From Actibacterium ureilyticum (GTDB lineage Bacteria > Pseudomonadota > Alphaproteobacteria > Rhodobacterales > Rhodobacteraceae): a stretch of 64,000 nt of DNA. Both the position numbers and the translations under genes were made by a program. The DNA is taken from positions 372,001-436,000 of the forward strand of contig NZ_NSBT01000024.1 in the NCBI RefSeq assembly GCF_002285435.1, given 5' to 3'. Of the stretch, positions 8,999 to 17,881 are shown piece by piece. Under the pieces are notes generated by a model. It ran no database searches, was not told the origin of the DNA, and was given only the letters and a program-made list of their open reading frames with translations. Every line of letters begins with the position of its first letter. The first letter of the stretch is position 1.

Positions 8999-9043
8999 TG
9001 CTCCATTAACATTTACGCCGTCACGCCAGGAAGCCGTTGTGAC
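8999..9043 (-). promoter_or_regulatory. SAM/SAH riboswitch upstream of metK
   Basis: Read on the minus strand, the 45 bases before metK run GTCACAACGGCTTCCTGGCG then TGACGGCGTAAATGTTAATG, ending GGAGCA. GTCAC pairs with the later GTGAC to form the hairpin, and the loop GCTTCC can pair with the downstream GGAGC to close an H-type pseudoknot. This agrees, from memory, with the core of the SAM/SAH riboswitch class found upstream of metK in Rhodobacterales. GGAG is also the metK Shine-Dalgarno sequence, nine bases from the ATG, so ligand binding would hide it. Confidence 0.9.
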
Positions 9044-9081
9044 GGTCGATCAGGGCCGGATACGCGCTTGGCCCGGTCCGG

Positions 9082-10590
9082 TCAACCGGTATTCGCTCTG
9101 CGACGCAGCGCCAACAGCGCAAAGCCCACCACAAGCAGCGGTAGAATGGGCCAATCGCCGGTGCGCGCGTAAACCGTGGGCAGCAGCGGCGCGGGCAGCG
9201 CCGCATCCAGCGCCCCGGCCTGGCCATAGGGCAGCGCGGCCACCACCCGGCCATAGGGATCGATCATCGCCGAAATCCCGGTATTGGCCGACCGCGCCAC
9301 CGGCAGCCCCTGTTCGACGGCGCGCAGGCGAGCCTGGTCCAGATGCTGCCGGGGCATGACCGTGCCGCCGAACCAGGCATCGTTGGTGACCTGGATCAGC
9401 AGGTCGGCGCGCTCCTGCGCGGCGCCGACATCCTGGGGAAAGATCGCCTCGTAGCAGATCAGCGGCAGCACCTTGCCGATGCCCGGCACCGCCAGCACCT
9501 CGGCCCCCGGTCCGGCGCTGTAGCCATTCCCGGCCTGTGCGGCAAAGCTGGAAATCCCGATCAGCTCCAGCACATCGCCATAGGGGACGTATTCGCCGAA
9601 GGGCACCAGATGGTGCTTGTCATAGGTGCCCAGCAACCCGCCATCGGCGCCAATGGCCGCAAGGCTGTTGTACCAGCGTCGCCCGATGCTGCGCTGCACC
9701 CCGAACAGCAGCGGCACGCCCTGTGCGGCCTCGGCCTGAAGATCCCAGACCGTGCTGTCGGGGCTCAGCCCATAGGCAATGGCGGTTTCGGGCCACAGGA
9801 TCAGATCCAGCGGTCGCTCGGACGATTGCGCGGTCAGGTCAAGCTGGCGGGTAAAGAACAGATCGACCATGTCGCGGCGCCATTTCAGGTGCTGCGCCGC
9901 GTTGGGCTGGACGATGCGCACGGTCTTGCCGGTCTGTGCCACCGGGGCCTGAAGCCGCTGCATCCCATAGCCCGTGGCCAGCCCGAAGAGCACCACCGCC
10001 CCGGCCCCGGCCACCAGCGCCCCACGCCCGCGAAACGCCACCAGCAGCGCCGCGATGGCCAGCGTCAGAAAGACCAGCCCATGCGGCCCGATCACCGACG
10101 ACGCCTGCGCCAGCGGCTGCCCGACCCAGAGCGACCCGATCAGCGCCCAGGGAAACCCCGTCAGGACATAGGCGCGGCCAAGTTCGGTCAGCGTCAGCGC
10201 CGGGATCAGCGCCAGCACCCGCGTCACAGGCCCGCGCCCCAGCCAGAAGGCCAGCACATAGGCCGCGCCGAAGAACAGAGCGATGCCCGACACCATCGCC
10301 AGCAGCGCAAAGGGCGCCATCCAGCCATGGCGCGCGGCGTCGACGAAAAACGGGCTGACGATCCAGTGATGCGTGGCCAGCACATAGCCCGCCCCCACCA
10401 GCCAGCCGCGAAACGCCGCCTGTTTCAGGTCGCGCGCATCGCGGATCTGCCACAGGGCGAACGCCCAGGCTGGCAGCGCCAGCCACCACAGGTGAAAGGG
10501 CGCCTGCCCCGCCGCCGCGACCAGCCCGGCCAGCAGACAGAAGGCCGCCCGCATCAGCCGGGGCCGCTTGCCGGCAATCGGTGCTGGCAC
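9082..10590 (-). CDS. lnt: Apolipoprotein N-acyltransferase
   Basis: Lnt adds the third acyl chain to the N-terminal cysteine of lipoproteins at the periplasmic face of the inner membrane. The 502-residue protein has six to seven hydrophobic N-terminal helices, then the nitrilase-like domain with the Glu-Lys-Cys triad: Glu in LILWPETAIAYG, Lys in YDKHHLVPFGEYVPYG, and Cys in VLPLICYEAIFP. It starts with GTG at 10590, four bases after the corC stop, so the two genes are co-transcribed. The 89 bases after its stop hold the metK riboswitch. Confidence 0.95.
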   Translation of the reverse strand: MPAPIAGKRPRLMRAAFCLLAGLVAAAGQAPFHLWWLALPAWAFALWQIRDARDLKQAAFRGWLVGAGYVLATHHWIVSPFFVDAARHGWMAPFALLAMVSGIALFFGAAYVLAFWLGRGPVTRVLALIPALTLTELGRAYVLTGFPWALIGSLWVGQPLAQASSVIGPHGLVFLTLAIAALLVAFRGRGALVAGAGAVVLFGLATGYGMQRLQAPVAQTGKTVRIVQPNAAQHLKWRRDMVDLFFTRQLDLTAQSSERPLDLILWPETAIAYGLSPDSTVWDLQAEAAQGVPLLFGVQRSIGRRWYNSLAAIGADGGLLGTYDKHHLVPFGEYVPYGDVLELIGISSFAAQAGNGYSAGPGAEVLAVPGIGKVLPLICYEAIFPQDVGAAQERADLLIQVTNDAWFGGTVMPRQHLDQARLRAVEQGLPVARSANTGISAMIDPYGRVVAALPYGQAGALDAALPAPLLPTVYARTGDWPILPLLVVGFALLALRRRANTG

Positions 10591-10593
10591 GGG

Positions 10594-11478
10594 TCAGGTT
10601 TCCTGTTTGGGCAGCCGGACACGCACACGCTTGATGCGGCGCGGATCGGCATCGACGATTTCGAACTCGGCCCCGCTTTCATGGGGGATCACCTCGCCCC
10701 GCGCGGGGACCCGGCCGATCATCATGAAGACCAGCCCGCCCAGCGTGTCGACCTCTTCCTCGTCCTCTTCATCGGCCAGCTTCAGGCCCAGCTCGGGCTC
10801 CAGCTCGTCCAGCGGCGCGCGGGCCTGGACCAGATAGCTGCCCGGCCGCTCCAGCAGCCAGTATTCGCCCTCGTCGACATCGTGCTCGTCGGCGATCTCG
10901 CCCACGACCTGTTCGATCAGATCCTCGATCGTGACCAGACCGTCGACCCCGCCATATTCGTCGATCACCAGCGCCATGTGCACGCGTTCATTCTGCATCT
11001 TCTGCAACAGAACCCCGATCGGCATCGACGGCGGCGCGTAAAGCAGCGGCCGCAGCAGCTCGCGCAGCGAGAATTCGGCCGCAGCCCCGTTGAACCCGTA
11101 GCGCAGCGCGACATCCTTCAGGTGCAGCATGCCCACGGGGGAATCCAGCGTGCCCTCGTAAACCGGCAGGCGGCTCATGCCGCTGTCGCTGAAGATCCCG
11201 ATCAGGGCATCCTTGTCGATATCGGCCGGCACGGCCACGATCTCGGCCTTGGGGATGGCCACATCCTCGACCCGCATCCGCCGAAGGTTCAGCAGACCGG
11301 GCATCGCCACCGGCATCGTCAGTTCCGTGCTGGGTTCGGACGGTTCGGCCTGTGGCGCGATCGCCTCGACCGGGGACCGCCGCGCGCCGAACAGGCGGTG
11401 AAAAAAGCCGCCCTGCATCTGTTTACTGAAATCCTGCGCGCCCTGCGCGGCGCTAGAAGACCCGTCGTCTTCGCCCAT
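10594..11478 (-). CDS. corC: CBS-domain hemolysin-family protein (CorC/TlyC-like)
   Basis: This 294-residue soluble protein has a CBS pair (MRVEDVAIPKAEIVAVPADI to about residue 190, including MALVIDEYGGVDGLVTIEDL) and a C-terminal CorC_HlyC domain (GSYLVQARAPLDELEPELGL). It is usually linked to magnesium/cobalt efflux and its gene sits conservatively between ybeY and lnt in alphaproteobacteria, as here. The start follows the ybeY stop by 36 bases. It lacks the membrane DUF21 domain, as expected for the short CorC form. Confidence 0.9.
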   Translation of the reverse strand: MGEDDGSSSAAQGAQDFSKQMQGGFFHRLFGARRSPVEAIAPQAEPSEPSTELTMPVAMPGLLNLRRMRVEDVAIPKAEIVAVPADIDKDALIGIFSDSGMSRLPVYEGTLDSPVGMLHLKDVALRYGFNGAAAEFSLRELLRPLLYAPPSMPIGVLLQKMQNERVHMALVIDEYGGVDGLVTIEDLIEQVVGEIADEHDVDEGEYWLLERPGSYLVQARAPLDELEPELGLKLADEEDEEEVDTLGGLVFMMIGRVPARGEVIPHESGAEFEIVDADPRRIKRVRVRLPKQET

Positions 11479-11514
11479 CGTTCCTTACCACATCACACGA
11501 CATCCGGTGTCGCG

Positions 11515-12003
11515 TTATACATATGGATTGGCGATACCCAAAGATGCAAGTATTTCCACCTCGATCTGCTCCATCAGATCTGCATCCTTGGGGCGAATGT
11601 GATCATATCCCAACAGGTGCAGGCAGCCATGCACCAGAAGATGGGTGGTGTGATCGGCCAGCGGCTTGCCCTGCTCCTGCGCCTCGCGCAGGCAGGTGTC
11701 GAAGGCAATCGCGATATCGCCCAGTTCCGGGTCGGGGCCCAGCGGCGGCGCGGGCGGCGCGCCGTCGGCATCGGCGGCGCGATCCTCGGACGGCCAGGAC
11801 AGCACATTGGTGGGGCGCGGCTTGTCGCGGAAATCGGCGTTCAGAACGGCGATGCGCGCATCGTCACAGCCCAGCAGGCTGATTTCCCACGCGGCGGGCA
11901 CCAGCCCCAGATGCGACAGGGTGGCCGCACAGGCACGGTCGGCCAGCGCGGTCAGATCGGGGCCGGACCAGCGCGGGTCCTCGATCAGGGAATCGACGGT
12001 CAT
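11515..12003 (-). CDS. ybeY: Endoribonuclease YbeY, rRNA maturation factor
   Basis: YbeY is a metal-dependent single-strand RNase involved in 16S rRNA 3'-end maturation and ribosome quality control. The signature HGCLHLLGYDH, preceded by HLLV, supplies the zinc-coordinating histidines. I chose the ATG at 12003 (MTVDSLIEDPRWSGPDLTAL), giving 162 residues as usual for the family. An in-frame extension to 12123 overlaps the DUF481 gene and lacks family similarity. Together with phoH and corC it forms the usual alphaproteobacterial module, although extra genes separate it from phoH here. Confidence 0.93.
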   Translation of the reverse strand: MTVDSLIEDPRWSGPDLTALADRACAATLSHLGLVPAAWEISLLGCDDARIAVLNADFRDKPRPTNVLSWPSEDRAADADGAPPAPPLGPDPELGDIAIAFDTCLREAQEQGKPLADHTTHLLVHGCLHLLGYDHIRPKDADLMEQIEVEILASLGIANPYV

Positions 12004-12047
12004 GGCGGCATCTCTAGCCCAGTTGGGCAGGCACAGAAAGCGCCAGA

Positions 12048-12071
12048 GGGGGCGAGGCAAGCCCCGCCCCC
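12048..12071 (-). terminator. Strong GC hairpin downstream of the DUF481 gene, possible terminator
   Basis: GGGGGCG (12048-12054) pairs perfectly with CGCCCCC (12065-12071), and the loop contains a further GGC/GCC pair. It lies between the DUF481 stop and ybeY. There is no clear T-run after it on the minus strand, so it may stabilise the mRNA end or assist Rho rather than act as a classical intrinsic terminator. Confidence 0.4.
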
Positions 12072-12094
12072 CTGAAGGCATGACGCGGATCGGC

Positions 12095-12919
12095 TCAGAA
12101 GCCATAGACCAGCGACACACCAAGGGTGTTGTCGGAATGTTTCACACCGGGCAGCGGATCGCTGTTGAATTCGGTGCGATAGGACACGCGGGTCGACAGC
12201 GCATCGGTCATCTTGAAGTTCACGCCCAGATCGTTGGTCGCGACCGTATCGGTGTCCGAGAACAGGATATCGGTGTCGTTGGTCAGGAACATCGTGTCGC
12301 TGATCTTGTAGTAGAAGCGCGACGATGCGATGCCCGCGACCTCGGTCTCGGTGTTGCCGTTCTGCTCTTCGAGATAGCGCACGCCGGGGCCGGCCTGCAG
12401 GCGCCAGGTCATGTTGTCCTGGTTGACCACGCGATAACCGGGGCCCACGCCCAGGAAGCTGTCCCATTCGTTAGAGGCAAAGCCGTCATAGCGGACAGAG
12501 CCCAGGCCGAAGACATAGAACCGGTCGTTGAAGTAACGGTTCACGTCATAGGTTGCGAACACTTCTTCCTTGTTGCGGACATCGTTGTCCTCGGCGAATT
12601 CGCCAGCGAAGCCAAAGGTGTGGTTCCACGGGCCGTTGCCATAGCGGAAGCGGCCGCCAAAGGACAGGTCTGCGGTGTCGGTGTTGCCCGAAGTCGCCGC
12701 AAAGCCCAGCGAGACACTGCCCGCCCAGCCCTGTGCGAACTGGTTCTGGCCAAAGCGTTCCGCGTCGTCGGAGTCCGACATGTCGTCGGCCACATCTTCC
12801 TGAATGTCGTCGATACGGTCATCGAGGGCCTCGACACCGACCAGCGCGCCCTGTGCGTATACGGGGGCGGCCAGCAGCAGCGCCAGAGCCGACGCGGCCA
12901 GAGTAGTGCGTTCTTTCAT
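12095..12919 (-). CDS. DUF481 (YdiY-like) outer membrane protein
   Basis: This 274-residue protein has a Sec signal peptide (MKERTTLAASALALLLAAPV, cleavage after VYAQG). An acidic segment (DDRIDDIQEDVADDMSDSDD) precedes a beta-rich domain with the DUF481 start WAGSVSLGFAATSGNTDTAD and the C-terminal aromatic ending SLVYGF expected of an outer-membrane barrel. Some family members (YdiY) are described as salt- or acid-induced; the function is otherwise open. It interrupts the usual phoH-ybeY adjacency together with the next two genes. Confidence 0.8.
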   Translation of the reverse strand: MKERTTLAASALALLLAAPVYAQGALVGVEALDDRIDDIQEDVADDMSDSDDAERFGQNQFAQGWAGSVSLGFAATSGNTDTADLSFGGRFRYGNGPWNHTFGFAGEFAEDNDVRNKEEVFATYDVNRYFNDRFYVFGLGSVRYDGFASNEWDSFLGVGPGYRVVNQDNMTWRLQAGPGVRYLEEQNGNTETEVAGIASSRFYYKISDTMFLTNDTDILFSDTDTVATNDLGVNFKMTDALSTRVSYRTEFNSDPLPGVKHSDNTLGVSLVYGF

Positions 12920-13045
12920 GGGTCAGTCCTTTCCCATCAATGTGACCCGCGCCGGGGTCGGCGGCGGGAGCATTTCTGCTGCAACGGGATTTAGGGACGA
13001 ACCATGAATTAGGGAAATTCAAAATATCAATGTTTAAAACGATAT

Positions 13046-13987
13046 TTACTTATCCATGGAAGCCCCCTCGTCGCCCAGCCGGTCGACATGATGGTCGACG
13101 CTGATTTCTTCCAGCACGTCGATCACGCTGTCCTGTTCGGCATTCAGCGATTGCGCCACGGCCCGCAGCGTCCGTGCGGCGGGGTCACGGATCTCGGGCG
13201 GAAGGTCCTCGCGCCAGACCGCCCAGACCGGATAGGGAAAGGTCGGCGCATCGGGCACAAGAAACAGCTCGCCCGCATCGATCAGCCGCTTGACATACCG
13301 CGCGGGCAGATAGGCGGCGAAGTTGCGCCGCCGGATGAATTCCGCCCCCAGCGCCCCCAGCGACAGGGTCAGGCCGGGATTGGTCAGATCGGGCAGGTGC
13401 AGCGCGTGGGCATGAACGAATTCCGGGCCCCAGTCGACAAAGGCATAGCGCCCCTGCAGATCCATCGTGGGGTTTTCCCATGGCGCGACCAGCACCAGCT
13501 CCTCCTCCATCACCTTTTCCACCGCCAGGCCCGGGCGCAGCTGCGGGGTATACAAAAGCCCGGCCTGAACCACGCCCTCGATCAGGAACCGCGTCAGACG
13601 GTCGGGCATGCCCAGCTCGGCCCGGATGTTCAGGTCCGGTCGCGTCTGGCGCAGATGGTCGATCCAGCGAAAGCCCAAACGCGGCCACAGCGAATATTGT
13701 GCCCCGATGGCCAGGCTGTCGGTGAAGCCTTCGGGGATGGCGACCTGCTGGCGCGCCTCTTCCCAGATCTTGATCAGCGACAGCGCATAGCGTTCGAATT
13801 CCTTGCCCGCCGAGGTCAGCTCGGCCCCTGCCTTGGACCGGGTGAACAGCTGCCGGCCCAGCGTATCCTCCAGCCGCTGCACCCGCAGGCTGACCGCCGA
13901 TTGCGTGACATAAAGCCGGTCAGCGGCATTCACGAAGGATCCGGTTGCGGCAACTTCCAGAAAGGTTCGGATCAGGGCAATATCCAT
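13046..13987 (-). CDS. LysR family transcriptional regulator
   Basis: This regulator of about 313 residues has the N-terminal winged helix-turn-helix typical of LysR proteins (MDIALIRTFLEVAATGSFVN, then AADRLYVTQSAVSLRVQRLE) and a periplasmic-binding-protein-like effector domain. A start three codons upstream (13996) is possible; 13987 fits the family's usual beginning. It is separated by about 125 bases from the DUF481 gene in the same direction. The target is unknown; the DUF481 gene or the divergent lipoprotein gene are candidates by position only. Confidence 0.88.
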   Translation of the reverse strand: MDIALIRTFLEVAATGSFVNAADRLYVTQSAVSLRVQRLEDTLGRQLFTRSKAGAELTSAGKEFERYALSLIKIWEEARQQVAIPEGFTDSLAIGAQYSLWPRLGFRWIDHLRQTRPDLNIRAELGMPDRLTRFLIEGVVQAGLLYTPQLRPGLAVEKVMEEELVLVAPWENPTMDLQGRYAFVDWGPEFVHAHALHLPDLTNPGLTLSLGALGAEFIRRRNFAAYLPARYVKRLIDAGELFLVPDAPTFPYPVWAVWREDLPPEIRDPAARTLRAVAQSLNAEQDSVIDVLEEISVDHHVDRLGDEGASMDK

Positions 13988-14171
13988 CGCGGCCATCCAT
14001 ATGCAAAACTCACCTCAAATATTATTCTTATTCGTTTTTCTTGAGGATTGGAACCGGCTAGATCAGGACCTGCGAAGACGGCAGCGTTGAACCGGCACGA
14101 AAGATACCGGGCAGGCGCCCCCTGCTGGGCGTCTTCGCACCCTTAACCGTCTGAATGGAAAGGACGACAGA

Positions 14172-14375
14172 ATGAGCGCCGCCAAACCCCTGCTGATTGC
14201 ATTTCTGACCGCGTCTGCTCTGGCCGGATGCTCGGCCGAAAAGACTTATGACAACACGGTCGACAGCGCACTTTTCGTGACCAAATCCGCGGTCAAGGTG
14301 ACCGCTGGCGCGGCGAAACTGGCGGTCAAAGGCACCGGTGCAGCGGTCCGCGCGGTAAACGGCGGCGATGAATGA
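14172..14375 (+). CDS. Small lipoprotein, unknown function
   Basis: This 67-residue product begins MSAAKPLLIAFLTASALAGC. The LAGC lipobox at residues 17-20 marks it as a lipoprotein attached at Cys20. The mature part is about 48 residues, Lys/Ala/Val-rich (ALFVTKSAVKVTAGAAKLAV), resembling small amphipathic NF-type lipoproteins. GGAAAGGACGAC precedes the ATG as a ribosome-binding site. It is encoded on its own, with convergent phoH and divergent LysR neighbours. Confidence 0.75.
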   Translation: MSAAKPLLIAFLTASALAGCSAEKTYDNTVDSALFVTKSAVKVTAGAAKLAVKGTGAAVRAVNGGDE

Positions 14376-14415
14376 CCGCCGGCGCGGGTGACCCCAAGCA
14401 CCCGCGCCCGCCGGA

Positions 14416-15426
14416 TCAAGCCTCGGCCTTGTCGTAGGCTTCGATGATCTTGGCCACCAGCGGGTGGCGCACCACATCCTTGGACGTGAAATAGTTGAAG
14501 CTGATCTGGTCGATCCCGTTCAGCAGGTTCTCGGCATCCGCCAGCCCCGACTGAACCCCGCGCGGCAGGTCGACCTGGCTGCGGTCGCCGGTGATCACCA
14601 TGCGAGAGCCCTCGCCCAGACGGGTCAGGAACATCTTCATCTGCATCGTGGTGGCGTTCTGCGCCTCGTCCAGCACGACAAAGGCGTTGGAGAGCGTGCG
14701 TCCGCGCATGAAGGCCAGCGGCGCGATCTCGATCTTCTTTTCCTCGATCAGCTTGGCCAGCTGCTTGCCGGGCAGGAAATCGTTCAACGCGTCGTAAAGC
14801 GGCTGCATGTAAGGATCGACCTTGTCCTTCATGTCGCCGGGCAGATAGCCCAGCTTCTCGCCCGCCTCGACCGCGGGGCGCGACAAGATGATCCGGTCGA
14901 CATGGCCACCGATGAACATGTTCACCGCAACCGCCACGGCCAGATAGGTCTTGCCGGTGCCCGCCGGGCCGATACCGAAGACAAGCTCGTTCTGGAACAG
15001 GTTGGTGACATAGGCTTTCTGCGCCTCTGTCCGCGGCTCGACCAGCTTCTTGCGGGTCTTGATCTCGACCTTGCCGCCCTGGAACAGCTCCATCTGGTCG
15101 CCTGCGCGCCCGCCGGTATCCTTGCCGGAATCGCCCAGCCGGATCGTGCCGTCGATATCGCCCGCATCGATCGCGCGCCCGGATTCGAGCCGTGCGTAAA
15201 GTTGTTCCAGAACCTGCGCGGCCTGATCGCGTGCCGCGTCTTCGCCAACGATGGCCAGCTGATTGCCCCGGCGCAGGATATGCACCCCAAGCTTGTGTTC
15301 GATCTGGGCCAGGTTGCGGTCGAATTCACCGCAAAGGTCGATCAGCAAACGATTATCCGGAAATTCCAGAAGCTTCTCATGCACGTCATCGCCGTGCGTC
15401 GGGGGGGTCAGAGCGCTGATGCCCAA
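14416..15426 (-). CDS. phoH: PhoH-like ATPase/RNA helicase-associated protein
   Basis: PhoH-like proteins are cytoplasmic ATPases functionally linked to YbeY and RNA metabolism. Walker A is FGIGPAGTGKTYLAVA and Walker B is NAFVVLDEAQNAT, with the conserved ITGDRSQVDLPRG after it. An N-terminal KH-like region (EFDRNLAQIEHKLGVHILRR) is present. The start appears to be TTG at 15426, six bases after GGAG, giving MGISALTPPTHG; the alternative TTG at 15432 is only one base from GGAG. No ATG is available nearby. It lies downstream of miaB on the same strand. Confidence 0.92.
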   Translation of the reverse strand: MGISALTPPTHGDDVHEKLLEFPDNRLLIDLCGEFDRNLAQIEHKLGVHILRRGNQLAIVGEDAARDQAAQVLEQLYARLESGRAIDAGDIDGTIRLGDSGKDTGGRAGDQMELFQGGKVEIKTRKKLVEPRTEAQKAYVTNLFQNELVFGIGPAGTGKTYLAVAVAVNMFIGGHVDRIILSRPAVEAGEKLGYLPGDMKDKVDPYMQPLYDALNDFLPGKQLAKLIEEKKIEIAPLAFMRGRTLSNAFVVLDEAQNATTMQMKMFLTRLGEGSRMVITGDRSQVDLPRGVQSGLADAENLLNGIDQISFNYFTSKDVVRHPLVAKIIEAYDKAEA

Positions 15427-15572
15427 AAACAACTCCGTTGGCTATATGTTCATAGATATGGTGGACCGCACCCGCATACAACGCAAGTGCTTGCTGATTT
15501 CTTTTACGAAACTGAAACAAAAAAGTGCGCAACGACGCGTCAGCTGCCCGAAATCGGGCAGTCGCGGTCCGG

Positions 15573-16892
15573 TCAGACCAACACGCCGCCCAGCGAGTTG
15601 GTGTTGCTTTCGACGATCTTCACCTGCGCGACCTGCCCCAGCAGGCTGGCATCGGCCTGAACATAGACCGCGTGCAGGTGGTCGGATTTACCCACCAGCT
15701 GCCCGTCCAGCCGGCCGGTTTTTTCGAACAGCACCCCCACGGTGCGGCCCACCATCGCGTCCTGCAACTCGCGCTGCTGGCGCGACAGCAGGGCCTGAAG
15801 CCGCTGCAACCGGTCGGATGCCTCGGCATCGTCGACCTGCGGACGTTCCGCCGCCGGGGTGCCGGGGCGGGTCGAGTATTTGAAGGAATAGCACTGGCCG
15901 TATTTCACCTGTTCGACCAGATCCAGCGTGTCGCGGAAGTCTTCCTCGGTCTCTTCGGGGAAGCCCACGATGAAATCGCCCGAGATCAGGATGTCGGGCC
16001 GCGCGGCGCGGATACGCTCGATCAGCCGCAGATAGCTGTCGCGGTCATGGCTGCGGTTCATCCGTTTCAGGATGCGGTTGCTGCCCGATTGCACCGGCAA
16101 ATGCAGGTACGGCATCAGCTTGGGGCAATCGCCATGCGCCGCGATCAGGTCGTCATCCATGTCGTTGGGGTGACTGGTGGTGAAGCGGATCCGCTCCAGC
16201 CCGTCGATATCGTTCAGCGCCCAGATCAGGCGGGCCAGCGACCAATCGCCATCCGCCCCCGCGCCGTGATAGGCATTCACGTTCTGCCCCAGCAGGGTGA
16301 TTTCCCGCACGCCGCGCTCGACCAGATCGCGCGCCTCGGTCAACACGCGGTCCACCGGGCGGCTGACCTCGGCCCCGCGGGTATAGGGCACCACGCAGAA
16401 CGCACAGAACTTGTCACAGCCTTCCTGCACGGTCAGGAAAGCGGTCGGGCCGCGCTTCGCCTTGGGGCGGGATTTCAGGTGCTCGAACTTGTCTTCCTCG
16501 GGGAAGTCGGTGTCCAGCGCCTTGGCGCCCTGGCGCGTCTTCGCCTCCATCTCGGGCAGGCGGTGATAGCTTTGCGGGCCCACCACCAGATCGACCAGCG
16601 GCTGGCGGCGCATGATCTCTTCGCCCTCGGCCTGGGCCACGCAGCCTGCGACGCCGATCTTCAGGTCCGGTTTTTCCGCCTTCAGCCCCTTGAACCGGCC
16701 CAGCTCGCTATAGACCTTCTCGGCCGCCTTTTCCCGGATGTGACAGGTGTTCAGCAGGATCATGTCCGCGTCTTCGGGGGTCTGCGTTTCCACATAACCC
16801 TTGCCGCCCAGCGCCTCGGCCATGCGTTCGCTGTCATAGACATTCATCTGACAGCCATAGGTCTTGATATACAGCTTCTTGGGTTCGGACAT
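15573..16892 (-). CDS. miaB: tRNA-2-methylthio-N6-dimethylallyladenosine synthase
   Basis: MiaB is a radical-SAM methylthiotransferase that converts i6A37 to ms2i6A37 in tRNAs reading UNN codons. The N-terminal UPF0004 domain has Cys in [26 protein letters not shown] and [10 protein letters not shown] for one Fe-S cluster. The radical-SAM CxxxCxxC motif is [17 protein letters not shown]-terminal TRAM domain follows. The ATG at 16892 ([10 protein letters not shown]) is preferred to 16922 because it matches the family start and has AGGAA upstream. The length of about 439 residues is normal. Confidence 0.96.
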   Translation of the reverse strand: MSEPKKLYIKTYGCQMNVYDSERMAEALGGKGYVETQTPEDADMILLNTCHIREKAAEKVYSELGRFKGLKAEKPDLKIGVAGCVAQAEGEEIMRRQPLVDLVVGPQSYHRLPEMEAKTRQGAKALDTDFPEEDKFEHLKSRPKAKRGPTAFLTVQEGCDKFCAFCVVPYTRGAEVSRPVDRVLTEARDLVERGVREITLLGQNVNAYHGAGADGDWSLARLIWALNDIDGLERIRFTTSHPNDMDDDLIAAHGDCPKLMPYLHLPVQSGSNRILKRMNRSHDRDSYLRLIERIRAARPDILISGDFIVGFPEETEEDFRDTLDLVEQVKYGQCYSFKYSTRPGTPAAERPQVDDAEASDRLQRLQALLSRQQRELQDAMVGRTVGVLFEKTGRLDGQLVGKSDHLHAVYVQADASLLGQVAQVKIVESNTNSLGGVLV

Positions 16893-17011
16893 GGGCGCGG
16901 TTCCTGATCTCAAGCCGCTCATCTACACAATCGCGGGGCGTCCCGCAACGCTTGCAATGGAGCGCGAATTCATCGAGTCTGCGCGAAATTCAACGGGCAG
17001 GTGGCGCACGG

Positions 17012-17881
17012 ATGCAGTATGACGGGCTGGACAGGTTCCTGGCGGAGAATGCCGCGGCGCTGAAACGCGGGCCGGTCGCCATGATCTTTGTCGAGGACCC
17101 GGTCGAGGTCGCATCGACCATCCGTCACCACCTGAAGATCGGTTTTCCCACCCTTCTGGTGCTTGCCCCGCCGCAGATCGCGATCGACGAGGACCTGGCC
17201 GACCGCATCATCCGTATCGACCACATGCCCGCCGGCCCCGCATCCGTGGCGGCCAGCGTGAACGCGGTGATCGCGGCGGCAGGGTCGCAGTGGCTGTATT
17301 ACTGTTTCAACGCCGAATACCTGTTCTTTCCCTATTGCGAGACACGCGCGGTTGGCGAATTGCTGGCCTTCCACACCGAGGAACGGCGCGATGCCATGCT
17401 GTGCTATGTCATCGACCTTTATGCCGGGGATCTGGGGCAGGCCCCGAATGCCGTGGCGCTGGGGGACGCGCATCTGGACCGGTCGGGCTACTACGCGCTG
17501 GCGCGCAAGGATGCCGACGCTGATTGGGCCGCGCTGGACCGACAGATGGATTTCTATGGCGGGCTGCGCTGGCGGTTCGAGGAGCACGTCCCGTGGGAGC
17601 GGCGCAAGATCGACCGGATCGCGCTGTTCCGCGCCAAGCCGGGGCTGACGCTGCGCCCCGACCACACGTTCAGCGAGCCGGAATACAACACCTATGCCTG
17701 TCCGTGGCACCACAACCTGACCGCCACGATCTGTTCGTTCCGCACCGCTAAGGCGCTGAAGACGAACCCCGGTTCGCGCGACGCGATCAGCACGTTCCAA
17801 TGGCGCAGCTCGACCCCGTTCGAATGGAATTCCAAACAGCTTCTGGAACTGGGCCTGATGGAGCCGGGCCAGTGGTTCTAG
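17012..17881 (+). CDS. Conserved hypothetical protein, possibly glycosyltransferase-like
   Basis: I cannot assign this 289-residue protein with certainty. It begins MQYDGLDRFLAENAAALKRG and has a Rossmann-like first half (GPVAMIFVEDPVEVASTIRH, then IGFPTLLVLAPPQ). A central aromatic region (WLYYCFNAEYLFFPYCETR) and a conserved-looking CPWHHNLTATICSFRTAKAL are features I associate with GT2-like proteins of Rhodobacteraceae. GCAGGTGG precedes the ATG at 17012. Its last four bases overlap the convergent ABC-2 permease gene. There is no signal peptide or clear membrane helix. Confidence 0.55.
   Translation: MQYDGLDRFLAENAAALKRGPVAMIFVEDPVEVASTIRHHLKIGFPTLLVLAPPQIAIDEDLADRIIRIDHMPAGPASVAASVNAVIAAAGSQWLYYCFNAEYLFFPYCETRAVGELLAFHTEERRDAMLCYVIDLYAGDLGQAPNAVALGDAHLDRSGYYALARKDADADWAALDRQMDFYGGLRWRFEEHVPWERRKIDRIALFRAKPGLTLRPDHTFSEPEYNTYACPWHHNLTATICSFRTAKALKTNPGSRDAISTFQWRSSTPFEWNSKQLLELGLMEPGQWF

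Noticed and set aside
9343-12075. A 910-codon open frame on the plus strand across lnt, corC and ybeY
   Set aside because: It is antisense to three well-supported genes, has a composition typical of GC-rich shadow frames and shows no domain.
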